Shown: one piece after another, positions 23,852 to 35,640 of the stretch
How the letters are laid out: each line of letters opens with the position of its first letter
How positions within the stretch are numbered: the first letter of the stretch is position 1
From: Ganoderma boninense
Taxonomy: Eukaryota; Basidiomycota; Agaricomycetes; Polyporales; Polyporaceae
Assembly (NCBI GenBank): GCA_002900995.3
Contig: CM035304.1
Location: 1,595,498-1,659,497 of the forward strand
DNA: 64,000 nucleotides
Direction: 5' to 3'
Notes under the pieces: generated by a model
The model's database searches: none
Seen by the model: only the letters and a program-made list of their open reading frames with translations
Told to the model about the DNA's origin: nothing
Position numbers and translations under genes: made by a program

Positions 23852-26118
23852 CTAAGGAGTCGCCCGGCCCGGCCACCTGGGGTAGAGCGAGCACTCGCGG
23901 ACGGTGTAGCGGTTGGCGAGCCAAGCGAGCAGACGCTGCAAGCACCAGCGGTGAGAGACAGTCAACAACAACAACAGCAGCAGCAGCTCGGACACTTACC
24001 TCGACACCAAGCCCGTACCCCCCGTGCTCGCACGTCCCGTACTTGCGCTGGTCCGTGTACCAGTAGTACGGCTCCGCATCGATGCCCTCGCGCTTGTACG
24101 CCGCGAGCATCTCCTCCGCGTCCGCAATCCTCATCGACCCGCCCACGATCTCGCCCACGCCCGGCATGAGCAGGTCGCAGCTCTCCGTGAACGTCGCCGC
24201 CGCGCCCTCGCCGTCGGTCTTGATCTTCTTCATGTAGAACGCCTTGAGCTCCGCCGGGAACCCGTGCAGGAACACCGGGCGCGCGAGGATGTCCGTCATG
24301 CGCCGCTCCGCCGCCTCCGCGATGTCGTCGCCGACCTTGTGCTCGACCATGACCGGGTTCCCCTGCTCGTCCTTGACCACGTTCCCGTCCGCGTCCTCCG
24401 CCTCGTGCTTGATGTCGTGGTCGTTGAGCCACTGGATCGCGTCGACGTACGACAGGCGCATGAACGGCCGCTCGGGCTTGACGAAGTTCGGGTTGAGCTG
24501 CTTGACGAGCGCAGCCGACGCAGGGTCGGCGAGCAGGCGGTCGACGGTCTCGCAGATGATCGCCTCGATGTGCGTCATGAGGTCGTCGAACGTGATGAAC
24601 GCGAGCTCGGCCTCGAGGTGCGTGTACTCGGCGAGGTGCCGCCGCGTGTGCGAGTTCTCCGCGCGGAACGACTCCTGGACGCAGAACACGTCGCCGAGCG
24701 AGGGCAGGCATGTCTCGAGGTAGAGCTGCGAGGACTGCGTGAGGAACGCAGGCTGGCCGTAGTAGTCGAGTTTGAAGAGTGTGGCGCCACCCTCGACCTG
24801 AGTCTGGACGAGGCACGGCGGCGTAACCTCGAGGAGGTCGTGCGAAGTGAGAGAGGTGCGGAATCCGGCGAGAAGCGCAGCACGGAGCTTGAGGACCGCA
24901 GAGGCGGTCTCACCACGGAGGACTAGATGGCGGAGGTCGGCTTGGATAGATGGGTCAGATTTCTGTAGATAATTCAGTGAGTTTCGGGTCGTCTGCCATG
25001 CAATCGGAATAGATTTGAACTTGAAAAGATTGTGTTTTTTTGGAATCACAACTTTAGAGCCATCAACAGTTACTATTGGTGACGGAAATGGTCTCAAGGA
25101 GCTGTTGTTCGGTGGCACAGGGGTACTGATCGCATGCGGGTGGATGGTAATGAAATGAGCCTTGCAATAGTCATTCGCAGACGCTGCATGCAAGTCACCC
25201 CCGGTGTTCAAAACCGGAAGGGTCATGGACGAGGGCCATTTCTCGACGTGCATTCCCCAAAGCGTCCAAACACCCGACTTCCAATATATCTGACGACCAA
25301 GTCGAGGTCACAATGTACGAGAGATGTGGCGTGGGGTCTCACAAAGCGAGCTGTGCGACGATAGGTTAAAGTTTTACTGACCTCATTCAGACGGTTGGTA
25401 AACGCCTCGTCTCCACCTGGTGCCGCGCCGAGCACCTTCCAGTAATCGACGACCAGCTCATGCCCACCGGGCGCCGTCTGACCCTCCGGAACGACCTTGA
25501 GGGTACCAGCAACTTCGATTGTCGACTCGAGTGTGAGGGTAAGAGCTTCGTAGGTCTGCGCCACCTGTCCCGAAAGCACACACTGGAGGAAGCCAGTACC
25601 ATCCCGGAGGACGATGAAAATGATCTCCTTTTGATCACGTAGACGATGAACCCATCCGGATGTGCGGATGCGTTGTGTGCGGAGGGGAGTGAGGTTGGTG
25701 ATCTTCGCCTGCACGGACCCAAGGGTAGGCGTTCAGTCGCGCACGCGAGCCGGCATGGGTTGTTCGTGCGCACCTTCGTCGCCTTGGGCAGGCTGGGGTC
25801 CTCCTGGAGGACGATCTTCCTGCTCTCCTCGAGCTTCTTCTCCTTGCGCTCGCGCGCGTCCGCCTTCTCTTTGGCCTCGCGCTGCGCGAGCTCCTCCGCC
25901 TTCTTCTTTTTCTTCTCGATCCCGTCCGCGCCCTTCTTCGCCTTCTTCAACGCGGACTGCGTGGGCTCGTCATACGGCGTGCTGGCGTCCTTGCGGATCT
26001 GGAACGCGCCATCGGGATGGGTATAGAGGGCGAACGCGAGGGACTGGTAGGGTGCCTCCGGAGTGCCTTTGCCAGACTCGTCTGAGCCTGTTGCCTCATC
26101 GACGTGGATCGGAGCCAT
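23852..26118 (-). CDS. DED81: Cytosolic asparaginyl-tRNA synthetase
   Basis: 572 aa class IIb synthetase that charges tRNA-Asn. Exons: 26118-25774, 25708-25382, 24962-24000 and 23935-23852, all phase 0. The eukaryote-specific N-terminal region ([17 protein letters not shown], about residues 60-100) precedes the OB-fold anticodon-binding domain ([21 protein letters not shown]). The catalytic core shows motif 2 ([21 protein letters not shown] region) and motif 3 (GYGLGVERLLAWL, split by the last intron at Glu). It ends with the family signature [15 protein letters not shown], close to other fungal AsnRS. The second intron (25381-24963) is 419 nt, against about 64 nt for the other two. A mitochondrial leader is absent, so the cytosolic enzyme is meant. 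Confidence 0.97.
23963..23987 (+). repeat. (CAA)n(CAG)n microsatellite in an AsnRS intron
   Basis: About four CAA units followed by four CAG units on the plus strand, inside the 64-nt last intron of the AsnRS gene (23999-23936). Being intronic it does not alter the protein. Confidence 0.8.
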
Positions 26119-26566
26119 GGTGGGGGAATATGTCGTCTGGGGGGGCTGTATGCGTGCTTTATGTCAGGCTAACGAGTCAAGGATGCGTGGGATGTTGGTT
26201 GTAGTGACTCACTGAGATGTGCGCTGCTGGAAAAGGTGTGGGTATACAAAATCCGATAAACGTCCTCGGCTTATCTACGCGAGATTACCGGGATGGCGGA
26301 TTTCCTTCCAACAAGCGCAATATTCGCACTCACGTATGTCGCAGCCCTTCGTGAATGCCGCGGTCTATCTTCGAATGAGGGAAGGGCAGTATCGCGATGC
26401 ACGAGGAGGAGAGCGCAGAAGGTGAGATCGAGTCAGGACTGGACTCTGTGTGCGCGAGGCGCGCCCGGAAGGCCTCGTCGCGAGGCGCGGGCGCTCATTG
26501 ATCCCGAGTTTCACTTGGTCGCGAGCACCGCTGACGACGACGCCTCTCTCTTCGCGGTTCTTCACG
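26119..26566. other. Bidirectional promoter between AsnRS and the Erv2-type oxidase
   Basis: The genes are divergent with about 450 bp between start codons. No additional gene is supported. Confidence 0.5.
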
Positions 26567-27576
26567 ATGATCATGCTCACTCGGTTCAGCAAGGCCTTCC
26601 TCTTCACTGTCTTCGCCCTTGTATGTTGTCCTTGACATGACCACCGACAGCCTTGCTGACTCGTCATCGGTCGGGTGACTCTTCCCCACGCCAGTTCCTC
26701 CTCGGGTCGCTCGCTCTACTGCATCCGCCATCCCGAACATACGTCGACACATGGACGGGAGACTTCCTCGGAGAAGGAGGCATGATGCCTATACTGTCGC
26801 CGGCACAGGGAGCGAAGGGAGAGGTGATCATGCCGAAGCTGGGCAATGCCACTGCAAAGTGAGTTCACCATTCCCCTGTAGCAGCACAGCCAACTAGAAG
26901 CTACACGGGCGCAGAGCAGAACTCGGTCGGGCAACTTGGAAACTGCTGTGAGTTGTAAATTCTCTCTATCTTGCGTGTGGTGCAGGCTGAACTTCATGAC
27001 GGCAGGCACACAATGACCCTCCGCTTTCCCGATGTACGTTCCTCATACTCCTGTATTCGTCATCTCGTCTTAGTCTCCTTCCTCTACCCCCCACAGGAAC
27101 CGAAACAAGATGAGCGCGATGCTCTCAACAACTACTTCCACCTCATGTCCCGCCTATACCCTTGCGGCGAATGCGCCGCCGAATTTCAGAAATTGCTGAA
27201 AGCGTACCCACCTCAGGTCAGTGCAGTCGTAATTATCCCAACACATTATCCCTCAACATCCCAAGCACGCATAGACGTCATCGAGAAGAGCAGCAGCCAC
27301 ATGGTAAGCCTATCTCCGGCTACATGCCTCATGCAGCATTGCCTTTCTCATGCCTCGCCCATCCGGTTCAGGCTCTGTTTCCTGCATAATCAAGTCAATG
27401 AGCGGCTGAAGAAGCCTGAATTCGACTGCGCTAACCTCGATTCAACATACGATTGCGGTTGCGGAGATCCACCACTTAACGCGAAGGTCACCCATGGCGC
27501 CAACGATCCCATGGATCTGGAGCACGATCCCAGCAAGGACAACTCCGAGAAGGGTATGGTGAAGGGTGGCAGATAG
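26567..27576 (+). CDS. ERV2: Erv2-type FAD-dependent sulfhydryl oxidase
   Basis: 210 aa, seven exons: 26567-26620, 26695-26858, 26915-26947, 27006-27033, 27097-27216, 27275-27303 and 27372-27576. It oxidises thiols to disulfides with FAD and O2. An N-terminal signal-anchor (TRFSKAFLFTVFALFLLGSL) indicates the ER lumen, as for yeast Erv2, rather than the mitochondrial Erv1. The ERV/ALR domain has WKLLHTMTLRFP, the redox-active CGEC, the flavin-binding TSSRRAAATWLC(F)LHNQVNE, and the KPEFDC end. A downstream CGC (YDCGCGD) corresponds to the shuttle disulfide that passes electrons to the CxxC in Erv2. The tiny 33-, 28- and 29-nt exons are confirmed by unbroken family sequence across them. Confidence 0.95.
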
Positions 27577-28135
27577 GCGGCGTTACTGAAATGGTAGATG
27601 CAGCTCGACGGTAGATGGTGAGCGCACTCGTGTTTAGATTATTTATTATTTGCTGTTGTTCTTCGGGTGGATGGTTGCTATTTATGGTGGCTGAGGGCTC
27701 TCGATGCTTCTACTAGCTTCGTGCGAATTTATTCATCTGCTTCCTGGCGTGTGTCCCCCCTCTCCCCAACGATCTCCTTCGAGCACGTTGTTGAATTTAT
27801 TCCAGGCATCGAGAAGTCAACTTCACCTCAATGACTGTCATTCGCTCTCCATCCGCCAAGGCTGGCATCGAGGGAGCTCCAGGACTCATATGGACCTCGA
27901 AGCACTGCCGCTGAGATTCTTTAGAGATCCCTGCATCAACCCGCAGAACCATATCTCGATCGTCTGGATACTCCCGCTTGCCCAATCGTTGACTCCGCAG
28001 TACCCTTTCCTGACGGGCGTTGAGTGGGCCCCAGATCTTAGATCTTATCTCCCCTCCGTTTCTTGATCAGGGTCCAATCTTCCCCCTACGATCGCTCGTG
28101 TTCTTCAACTTGAACCCCCAACCCCTCAGGTCGCA
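27577..28135. other. Spacer between ERV2 and DPH5
   Basis: Holds the ERV2 3' end and DPH5 promoter. A TTATTTATTATTTG stretch just after ERV2 (about 27640-27653) may serve 3' processing. No gene seen. Confidence 0.5.
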
Positions 28136-29261
28136 ATGTTCTACATCATCGGTCTCGGTCTGTGTGACGAAAAGGATATTACAGTTCGAGGCTTGGAGGT
28201 GGGGAAGTTTGAAATTTGCACTAAGACAACCCACTCATCACTTCTTCAATTTTCAGGCCGTAAAAGGATCATCTAGAGTGTACCTCGAAGCGTACACGAG
28301 TATCTTAATGGTCCAGAAGGAGAGATTGGTCCGTCAACATGATGATCAGAACTGGTTCAGCCCATCGCTAACGTAGCACGCAAGGAAGCATTCTACGGGA
28401 AGGAGCTGATCCTCGCCGACCGCGACATGGTCGAGACCGAATCCGACGAGATCCTCCGCAACGCCGACACTGAAGACGTCTCGCTCCTCGTCGTCGGGGA
28501 CCCCTACGGGTGAACCTCTACCCCGTCCCCATCCACGCCCGCCTGCTAACGCCGCTAACGCCCTTCTCGCTCCAGAGCAACCACGCACACGGACATCGTC
28601 CTCCGCGCCCGCGCGCTCGGCATCCCGACGCGCATCGTGCACAACGCGTCGATCATGAACGCGGTGGGCGCGTGCGGCCTGCAGCTGTACAACTTCGGGC
28701 AGACGGTCTCGCTCGTGTTCTTCACGGACAGCTGGCGCCCGGACAGCTTCTACGACCGCATCCGCGAGAACGCGGACCTCGGCATGCACACCCTCGTCCT
28801 GCTCGACATCAAGGTCAAGGAGCAGAGCGAAGAAAACCTCGCGAGGTCAGCCCTCACCCGCGCCTTTCAATTTATCTGTGTTGAATGAGGCTGATGGTGG
28901 TGGGCTACCGACGCAGGGGAAGGAAGATTACGAACCTCCGCGGTACATGTCGATCCCGCAGGCGGTCTCGCAGCTCGTCGAGATCGAGGCTTCGCGCAAG
29001 TCAGGCACGCTTGACCCGGACTCGACGCTTGCGATCGCGCTGTCGCGCGTCGGGGGCGGTCCGGACGAGCGCATCGTGGCAGGCACGCTCGCCGAGATGA
29101 TCGTGCAGCCACCAGAGGCGTATGGGGAGCCCTTGCACAGTCTAATCGTCGTCGGCAAGAGGCTGCACCATCTCGAGGTGGAGTATGCGGAGCGCTTCGC
29201 TGTGAACAAAGAGACATGGCGAGATGTCGCGGCGAGGGTATATGGATGTGCACTGGACTAA
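28136..29261 (+). CDS. DPH5: Diphthine methyl ester synthase (diphthamide biosynthesis), one apparent base missing
   Basis: SAM-dependent methyltransferase of the TP (tetrapyrrole-methylase-like) fold. It methylates the modified histidine of eEF2 in the second step of diphthamide synthesis. Exons: 28136-28198, 28257-28328, 28385-28509, 28576-28845 and 28917-29261. Landmarks: [16 protein letters not shown] at the start, [43 protein letters not shown] and [18 protein letters not shown]. Exon 5 opens in the family's R-G-R-K-I frame, then needs one extra base at 28928-28929 (TT where TTT would read Ile-Tyr) to reach [11 protein letters not shown]. With that base the protein is 291 aa, normal for the family. 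No alternative GT-AG site repairs it. A sequence error is likelier than loss of a conserved gene, but a real disruption is not excluded. Confidence 0.93.
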
Positions 29262-29495
29262 ATATGGCCAATGCAGCTGCAGTGCAGTGGGTTGTCACTA
29301 CGTTGCCCGTATCCCGAACCTCCGGAGCCTGTCAGGTGTGCGGTCATAAGTAGGGCACAGTGAGCGCATACACGCACAGGGCATAGTATAAGAGAAAACC
29401 TAAGTGATCATACATGAAATTCCTACGTTTCACGCATACTGGCATCCATCAACTTCATCACAGTCCCTACCCTATTCCTCAGGTTCGTTCGACAT

Positions 29496-30796
29496 CTAAT
29501 AGTCCGCCCTCTGGATCATGCACCGCCGGATCTCGTCGTCCGTCAGGAACGCCGCCTCGAGCACGGCGGCGAGCCACCCCCCCGCCATGCCCAAGACCGT
29601 GCTCGCGTGGGGCGCGAGGAAGTCCTGGACGATGCATCCCAGGTACTCGAGGTCGTGGGCGACGACGGTGCCGAACGCGAGGAAAACGAGACACACGACC
29701 TCGACTGCGTGGAAGAGGATGTAGGGCGAGCAGCCCACAAAGAACCACAGGAAGCACGGCCCGTGCACGGTGATATGGAAGATGGCCTTGACGAGCCGCC
29801 TCACAGCCTGTCCGAGAACGCGGGGGGCGATCACCGTGAAGTGTAGCCAAGCTTGGTGCCGCAGGTGTACGAGGGACGCGCGGCACTCCCTGGCAATTTG
29901 GAGGGGCTTGGAAGGGCGTTCTGCATACGCGCGATAGAATTGGTTGGATGGCTCAAGGCTGTAGAAGTACTCGACGACGTACCGACGACCCCCGATGACT
30001 TTGTGGCCATCCGCGAGCAGGACGCTAATTGCGAGCGCGCTGAGCTTCTCGACGGGGCGCCGCCAGAGGTTGGGCCTAGTACGATTGGCATCGATGATCT
30101 GGTGGGCGCGACGTCGGGCTCTGGAACGAATTGAAGGAGAGACGTAAAAACTACCACGTACGTAGCAGTTCTGCATGCCCCACCGGTCATAACCACCTGC
30201 AGTTCGATGCTCCCGTCGCAGTCCACTGGCACGTCTATCCACAGCTCTCCCAAGACGGCGGGCCAACGCTTCATGGCCTCGAGGTCAGGGTACCACTTGA
30301 CGCGGACCGTCCTAGAGAGGACACGGCTCAGAGGGCGGAAGACGCAGCCACGCACTGCACTCGAGTACGTACTCACCCATCTACCGGCCGGCCGCGCACG
30401 GGCACCGACCGGAGAAGCTCTCTCGCTCGCACTTCGGGCCCTCGAGGTGCGAACAGAAATAGCCGGGCCACGCAAAATGCGAACACCACCTTCGACGTGG
30501 CCGCGTTTGCCCCCTCCCGCCGCCGCGCCCCAGCGTACGCCGCACCCGCGATGGTTTCGCTGATCGTCCAAGCATCGTTGACCCACAGCGCGAACTGCTT
30601 GGGGTGAGCGAGGGAGTACGCGAAGAGGGCCGAGGTAACTGGAGATCCTGGAGCTGAGATCCCAGGTCTTGTTCAGGTCCGTGATGGGAGGCCGGGTCGT
30701 GAGGAGGTGGACGACGTCCGCGAAGGAGGGCTCGCAGTCCGGCGAGGGGTCGTTATGCTGGTGCTGGAGTACGTTCACCGTTGTCGTCTTGACCAT
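29496..30796 (-). CDS. Polytopic membrane protein with two apparent indels
   Basis: Unrecognised basidiomycete protein of about 390 aa. Exons: 30796-30377, 30311-30184 and 30120-29496, with GT-AG introns of 65 and 63 nt. The soluble N-terminal half contains ITDLNKTWDL, AHPKQFALWVNDAW, VKWYPDLEAMKRWPAVLGEL and LADGHKVIGGRRYVVEYFYS. The C-terminal third has two or three hydrophobic helices (FHITVHGPCFLWFFVG, YILFHAVEVVCLVFLAFGTVV, STVLGMAGGWLAAVLEAAFL). To keep frame, one base must be dropped near 30618-30624 (LGPL into AYSLAHPK) and one added at 30070-30071 (GP into NLWRRPVEKL). With both, phases agree across all exons. It is either a damaged gene or carries two sequence errors. Function is unknown. 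Confidence 0.65.
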
Positions 30797-33727
30797 GATG
30801 GCGTGGAGAGACAGAGAGAAGGCCAAGAGAGACCCTCACCCACGATGCGGCTACGTACTTGAATGCTTCACGAAGCATTGCGAGAGCACCTCAACACTGA
30901 AGTACAAGAGTCTCCAAGGACACTGAATTGTAGCTTGGCGCGTTCTGCACGTCTTACAACATAGAGGGAGTGGGTGCAGATTCGTTGGTTCTCCCTGGCT
31001 TCTGCGATCACAGCCCTTGTACTCGAGCTGGAGCGCTGTAAAAATGGCAGGAGTACAAGGGGTTCATTCCTCGACAATGTGGTGATCTACATCAAAGCTG
31101 CAATGAATATGCGCAAATAGGATATCATGTACACTTACCCAGACATTCAGCAACCAACCAGTTTCGACAAGCCCACACGGCGACAATCATGATGCTTCCA
31201 AGATGTGCCAGCGGACCTGGACTAGTTCCTGCATCCAAGCTCAGACAAAAGGTTGGCATGGTGTCGTAATATACTCTGCTCCAGAGTCTACTGAGGTCAC
31301 AAAGAGGTCAAAGTAGCAGAAGATACTGGAAGCAGGGTCGGTCGATGTTGTGCGCACTGCGATGAGTCGGTCGGACGTCGGACAGGCGCCGGTTCTCAGG
31401 CTGCTTTGTTGGGCGCTTCGTTCGGCTCTCTTTCGCAAGCTTCCACTTGAACCAAGACGACTCGGCTTTCTGTCGCGCTCTATTGCGCTCGCTCTAGGTC
31501 TGACATGCTTTATGAATGCTCTTATCCTCGGTTCTCAAGTCCCCCAAGTCTTTCGCGCTGCCCGCGATGGTCAGACCGGCAACTGGAAGCAAGCAGCAAT
31601 TCCCTGTCCTCGTCATAAAACGACCTACTGAAGGCGCCAGCTGAAAGTGTCGTTTCAATCTATCATCCCATCGTGGATTGGCTATCACTGGCACTACCTG
31701 GCTCTTGAGACTACTCGACATGCTCCACCCACTCGACTTCAGACCTTCAGGCCTCTATCAAGTGAGTTCTCCCCTCATGCAGGTACCTTACCTTCGACTA
31801 CCTTGCACACAACTGTCCCCGGACCGGCATTCCCTCAGATCTGTGCTGGTTTGTTCATCCCGACCTGAACTTACGGGCATTTGAACAAACCGAGACATCT
31901 TATCGTGAGTCCCCTCATAACCATGTCGCGCTCCAACGAAGATGAGATGTTTCATTCTCATTCCCGAACTCCTCAGATCTCGCGAGGGCCGAGGCTGAAC
32001 GTTGAGGCCGTTGAGGCTCGGTAGTCACTTCCACGCGTGACCTTTCGCAGCTTCCGTCCAGTTTACCTATCTGGCGCTCTGGTGAATCGCACTCAACGAA
32101 CTAATCGATTCTCAGCTCGTGCTCGACTTTTCTCTACCCATGGAAGAACTGAGATCGGTTCACCCGTCCGTCCCACATCTTCCTGGGTTTCGCCTCCAGT
32201 CTCCTCACAACCGCCGCCTTCATGGACGTGGATCATTGTTTGTCTACCGCGACATTCTTCCTCAACACACCCCGAAGGCCGTCCCTGAGCCCTCAGCGGT
32301 GCCTCATCTCTTGGAAGTCTAGAGCTGTCTGTGTCCGCCCTTTTTCGCGTCTAACACTCGCTCCGGGTGAGCTTTCCTTGAACTGCCACAGCCGTGGGAT
32401 GGCGTATTTCTATACTCTTGTGAGACACTTACGGAGGGATCCGAGTAATGAGTGGGCACCGCTTATGTGTAGGCAGAGCTTAATATGAGAAGAGCGCGGC
32501 GCGGGCTGGCGGTGGTCGCTTGCCTAATATGATGATGAGAAGACCGCATCCGCCCACCGCCGGCTTACGCGGAGCTCGCTTGTCGCTCGCCGCGAACGCC
32601 ACACTTCGAAGCGGAGTTTGCGAGGTCGATCGCCGAGCTTCATGCCGGCCACACCTCCATCTGTATTTCTATCCCACAGTCCGCCTGATTTTTGTTGCAA
32701 CGCCGGTTGTCGTTAAACTACATATCCAGAAATACGAACGCTCGCTGTAACATTGGAGAACCATGAGACACTGTGAAATATGTACCTACTCTCGCTCGAC
32801 TTGATGCTTATCATCACACATAGTATGCTTTGGTACTAGTCCCTTGGAGCTTTTTCCCGGACATACACAGTGCTGAATTTGAGCCAGTTACATCAGGTGG
32901 GAAACCCTGTGATCGGACTCGTCGTGCCAAGCACACGCATGTGACAGTAGCTACAATAGGAACAATGGCCTGCCGAATGAGAGAAAGCATCGGCGTTACG
33001 GTTGATGACTGTACTAGGCTTCTAGCTTGAGGCTGTGCGCAATAACGCGTCCGCAAGAAGGACCAGTACTTGGAATCGAATTCGAAGCTTCTGCGGTCCA
33101 TGGACCTGCCTCTTCTTGGAGGCAAAGAGACTCCAGACCTCGGAAATAATTTACGATGACCGAGTCCATGCGCCCTGAGCTCGCGCGAGACCGAGCGCAA
33201 CGACTGTCATTTGGTTCTTCCCGACCGACTGTCCTAGGGTTGTGGTGCTGCGGCAGCTGCAGCACCGCAGTCGGTCAGCACTCGTCGGACTAGTGTGCCT
33301 TCGCTGGGTTGCCACATGGATGGACGTCAATATTGCCAGAATAGTTGTAGACAGATAAATCTATACATGTGGGTAACAGAACGGCGAGGGCCGGTGGACC
33401 AGAGAGAAATACGGCAGGTGCCCCTTGCAAGTCGGAGCCGAACACGGCGCGGAGGTTCGCGTTCCCTCCCGTTTATGAGACGCGACGCGACGCGTCGGTC
33501 TCGTTCCCACGCCTATATCTCCTCAATTCCCCTCCAACACATTCCACCTTGCGGCATTGACCTTGTTGGGCCCCGGTAAGGTATAAAAGGGGGCGACGGA
33601 TAGCTCACTCTTCTTCCCAACAGCCTCCTCTCGGTCCCACCCACAGTGCCGACACTACGACCAACGCCCTCCTCGTCTTTTCCCCTTCCGCGCATCTCCC
33701 TCAACAAATACCTCCCACATCTCCGTC
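30797..33727. other. Gene-poor stretch, 2.9 kb
   Basis: Starts with the promoter of the membrane protein and ends with that of the 33728 gene. The middle (about 31.3-32.4 kb) is C+T-rich on the plus strand with several short overlapping frames, none with splice support or family resemblance. No terminal repeats seen. It could be the remains of an old element, which I cannot show. Confidence 0.5.
33582..33589 (+). promoter_or_regulatory. TATA box of the synthetase-like gene
   Basis: TATAAAAG, 139 bp before the ATG at 33728 and followed by a pyrimidine-rich leader. This is the clearest TATA box in the window. Confidence 0.6.
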
Positions 33728-35346
33728 ATGAGATCCGGCCGCTTCACCCAGGACCTCTCTTCTTCCAGGTCCCCAGAGGAGCCGTATATCCACGCAGAAC
33801 ACGACGGCATCGTCCACTTCCCCCTCGGCGCCGCGTCCTACATCTACGAGCAGGAATTCTGCAAACCCAAGCTCCGCGAGCTCGGCCTCATTCCCCCTAC
33901 TGCCCACTTCCCTCACAGGCCTCGCAAGACTTCCTCCGACAGCCCGGCGATCCTCACCAGCACCTCATCCAATGCCCCCCTATCCACCGACGTCGACTCG
34001 GACTCGGGTGTCTCCCTAACCCCCGAACCCGTCCAGTCGACGAGCACCCTCATCATCCATATCGGCGCCCAGCCCAACAACAGCCCCCACGCGGGCACCA
34101 TCGTCACCTTCACCCTCGCCTTCCTCTTCGCCCGCGCCATGAAGCGCGAGTACGCCAAGCTCCGCGCCCGCGCCGCCTCCGAGGGCATGGACCTCACCGG
34201 CTGGGCCGGCCGCCTCGACGTGCGCATCCAGCTCGACCTCGTCGACACCGCCCCAGATTCAGCCAAGACCACGACGGGCCCCGACGGCATCGTCTACCAG
34301 CACTCGCACCGTTCGACGGGCGCGATGCAGACCTTCCTGCCCGACTACCACGCGCTCCTCGCCGAGCTCTCCGCCTTCATCGGCGGGGAGGTCGAGCACA
34401 CGGTGACATACCAGGACGCGCTCATGCGCACCCCGGCGATGCGCGACGCCCTCCGCACGATCGTCCTCGACCGCATGCGCCTCGCCTCCGAGCTCGCGCC
34501 GCTGCGCGAGGCCCCCGCCATCCGCTGCGCGTGCCCTGCGCCCTGGTGCGGCACCGCGGACAAGCATGGTATCCTCAACGAGTACGCGATGACCGAAGAT
34601 ACCACGACGATCACGTTCCACTGCCCGACGCACGGGCCGCACCGCGTGCGCCTCGAGGACCCCGACGAGCGCGCGCGCATCGAGCTCAACACGCCCCTCC
34701 GCAACCTCGCGCGCACCCTCGTCTACATGGCCGACACCGTCGCCTCCCGCCCCTCTTGCACCAGCACCAGCACCAACACCAGCACCAGCACCAGCACCAG
34801 CACCAGCGACGAGGCAGGCGGCCCCCCGCACGCGTACACATGCGCGTGACGGGCGCAGACTACGCGGGCCCGTACCAAGAGTCGATGCTGTTCCGCCCGC
34901 TCGCGCGCCTCGCGACGCGCATGCAGCCCCCGCTGCCGCTGCACGAGGACGGGGTGTGGCCGGTGTTCGTGTACGCGCCGCTGATCGTGGACTGGTCCGG
35001 GGCGAAGCTGTCGAAGAGCCTGTACGTGCGCGCGGAGGCGTACCAGTACCTCAAGGACGCGGGGATGGACTGGCTGCTCGAGTTCCGGCGGATGCGGGAG
35101 GAGGGGCGGGACCGCGCGGTGTTGTACAGGATGGTGGAGACGTGGGTGGAGAGCCCGACGATGCTGTTTGGGAGGAACTATAGTGTGGAGTATGTGCGGC
35201 TGATCTACAAGGAGGCGGAGAGGGAGAAGAGGGAGCGGGAGATGCAGCGGGAGGCTGAGACGGTGAGTGGGGTGAAGAGGAAGGCGGAGGGCGAGGGCGA
35301 GGCTGGTACATCGGTCAGAGCTCGCGTTCAGCCGCCCGCTTTGTAG
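33728..35346 (+). CDS. Class I aminoacyl-tRNA-synthetase-like (HUP-fold) protein
   Basis: About 539 aa without any clear intron. A Rossmann nucleotidylyl-transferase core is suggested by a HIGH-type site (HIGAQPNNSPHAGT, about residues 104-117) and a KMSKS-type site (WSGAKLSKSLYV, in 34996-35031). These are the two ATP-binding signatures of class I synthetases. A CACPAPWCG segment followed by FHCPTHGPH may bind zinc. The C-terminal tail is charged. No anticodon-binding domain or editing domain is evident, so tRNA charging is not established; LysRS-I-like or another adenylyltransferase activity is possible. The frame changes by one missing base between the hexamer repeat and 34852 (PHAY into MRVTGADYAGPY). 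A weak intron starting at ACC-GTCGCC and ending inside the repeat is the alternative. Confidence 0.8.
34759..34806 (+). repeat. Hexamer microsatellite (CACCAG)8 inside a coding region
   Basis: Eight units, one of them CACCAA, encoding a Ser-Thr repeat in the synthetase-like protein. It lies exactly at the border where the reading frame changes. Length change by whole units would keep frame, so it does not itself explain the shift. Confidence 0.85.
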
Positions 35347-35640
35347 CTGTAGAAAGCGTTTAGATAGTTCAGATGTAGCATATACCCTGTACAACATGGT
35401 AATAGGACCCAGTTTGTACCCCCATCCCTGAACAACAAAGACATGTTTGTTCGATGTAACCTCGATAGCTGAGTGTTCCGTCCCGACTGAGGACATTGAC
35501 GAAGTGGCCGATACGTTGTGACTAACCATTGAGGCGAGCTAGTAGGTGTATGCGCCGGATACCAAGGAGCGGACATATCAATTGCATTTGTAAGGACAAC
35601 ACCATCGCAAAACCTGACAACCTACTTACCTAGTCCGAAG

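Noticed and set aside
24024..24926. 300-aa plus-strand frame
   Set aside because: Antisense shadow of the GC-rich catalytic exon of AsnRS; no motif of its own.
31300..32500. Pyrimidine-rich region considered as a retroelement relic
   Set aside because: No long terminal repeats, primer-binding site or polymerase motifs could be found by eye.
34759..34806. Regular repeat considered as a CRISPR-like array
   Set aside because: Six-base perfect tandem units without spacers, in a eukaryotic coding region: a microsatellite.
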